Below, piece after piece: positions 5,866 to 6,348 of a stretch of 6,348 nucleotides of DNA. The notes beneath the pieces were generated by a model, which made no database searches, was not told where the DNA came from, and saw only the letters and a list, made by a program, of their open reading frames with translations. Where the stretch lies: positions 1 to 6,348 of the forward strand of contig CALIRS010000201.1 of assembly GCA_938042205.1 (NCBI GenBank). Direction: 5' to 3'. Source of the DNA: an uncultured bacterium (lineage in GTDB: Bacteria; Actinomycetota; Aquicultoria; SKW223). The first letter of the stretch is position 1. Every line of letters begins with the position of its first letter. The position numbers and the translations under genes are program-made.

Positions 5866-6348
5866 GTTGATTCATTTTCAGAGGTATGGGTAGCTAAAGG
5901 AAAGTATCTCGCTGGCAATGTTCGCTCCGCCTCTTTTGTTTTGCCAGGAGGTGTTTCAATCTTGGGAGGATTTGCTGGAGGAGAAATTAATTCATCGGAA
6001 AGAAATTTTTCCACAAACGAGACAATTTTATCTGGAGATATTGGAGTCACGGATAAAGATACTGATAATTCATTTCATGTGGTTGTTCCCCTGGATGGTT
6101 CAGTCCTTGACGGTTTTATAATTGAGGATGGGAATGCGACTGAAAATTATTCCGATGATCGGGGAAAGGGAGCTGGGTTATGGGCGGAAAAAGTTGGATT
6201 TGAAATTCGTAACTGTGAATTTAGAAACAATTGGGCATTACAGGGAGGTGGTGCAGTCTGGTTGAGTGAAGTGAATGCAACTTTTTCCAATTGTATTTTT
6301 TCCTTCAACCAAACTGGCGGAACTGGCAGTGCGGGAGCTATTTGGTCA
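5866..6348 (+). pseudogene. Continuation of the metalloprotease gene after the stop: beta-helix domain, running off the right edge
   Basis: The same frame as the metalloprotease stays open for all 161 codons to the window end and continues its beta-helix domain. Recognisable segments are VWVAKGKYLAG, the SILGGFAGGE turn, ETILSGDIG, NSFHVVV, LDGFIIEDGNA, and two beta-helix coils, NCEFRNNWALQGGGAVW and NCIFSFNQTGGTGSAGAIW, which share the NC-x-F-x-x-N ladder. Such right-handed beta-helices usually bind or process polysaccharide, or act as surface or adhesion modules. It is unlikely to be a separate gene: no ATG is present near its beginning, it lacks a signal peptide and it starts mid-domain. 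It is either the 3' part of a recently broken gene, the product of stop readthrough, or the result of a base error in the assembly. There is no sign of further decay. The true C-terminus and any anchor or sorting signal lie outside the window. Confidence 0.75.

Noticed and set aside
6007..6015. TTTTCCACA, one base from the DnaA box TTATCCACA
   Set aside because: It is single, isolated and inside a coding frame far from dnaA. One near-match is expected by chance.
5918..6121. Possible separate small ORF downstream of the stop, in another frame
   Set aside because: It overlaps the frame that clearly encodes beta-helix repeats. Its own translation has no recognisable pattern.

Overview
The window looks like a piece of an AT-rich, probably marine, member of the Verrucomicrobiota, perhaps near Opitutales/Puniceicoccales. 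This placement is an inference. It rests on the small acidic protein next to dnaA, which resembles a type I associate with that phylum, on a legumain/caspase-like secreted protease with an EF-hand loop, and on a large secreted metalloprotease joined to a beta-helix domain of the kind common in Verrucomicrobiota and Planctomycetota. No rRNA or tRNA gene is present to confirm it.

Layout. (1) Positions 2-784, plus strand: the C-terminal 260 codons of dnaA, cut by the left edge, with the AAA+ core from just before Walker B and the whole DNA-binding domain IV. (2) 849-1400, plus strand: an acidic 183-aa protein of unknown function. It replaces the dnaN often found after dnaA. (3) 1397-3070, minus strand: a secreted clan CD cysteine protease with an EF-hand-like calcium loop and a coiled-coil C-terminus. 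It converges on (2), and the two stop codons overlap by 4 bp inside a hairpin. (4) 3133-3996, minus strand: a TauD/TfdA-type Fe(II)/2-oxoglutarate dioxygenase 62 bp upstream of (3), probably in one transcript with it. (5) 4030-5865, plus strand, divergent from (4): a secreted reprolysin-like zinc metalloprotease. Its reading frame is cut by a single TAG at 5863-5865, but the same frame stays open for 161 more codons to the window's right end and encodes the expected remainder of a beta-helix domain.

How the genes work together. The left part is replication housekeeping. The right part holds two exported proteases of unrelated classes, transcribed away from a shared short intergenic region that also serves a cytoplasmic oxygenase. 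No shared pathway can be shown from the sequence alone. The best leads are the in-frame stop in the metalloprotease/beta-helix gene, the oxygenase-protease pair, the protease's EF-hand and coiled-coil layout, and the hairpin over the convergent stop codons. I did not find a CRISPR array, transposon, RNA gene or clear new multi-gene system.
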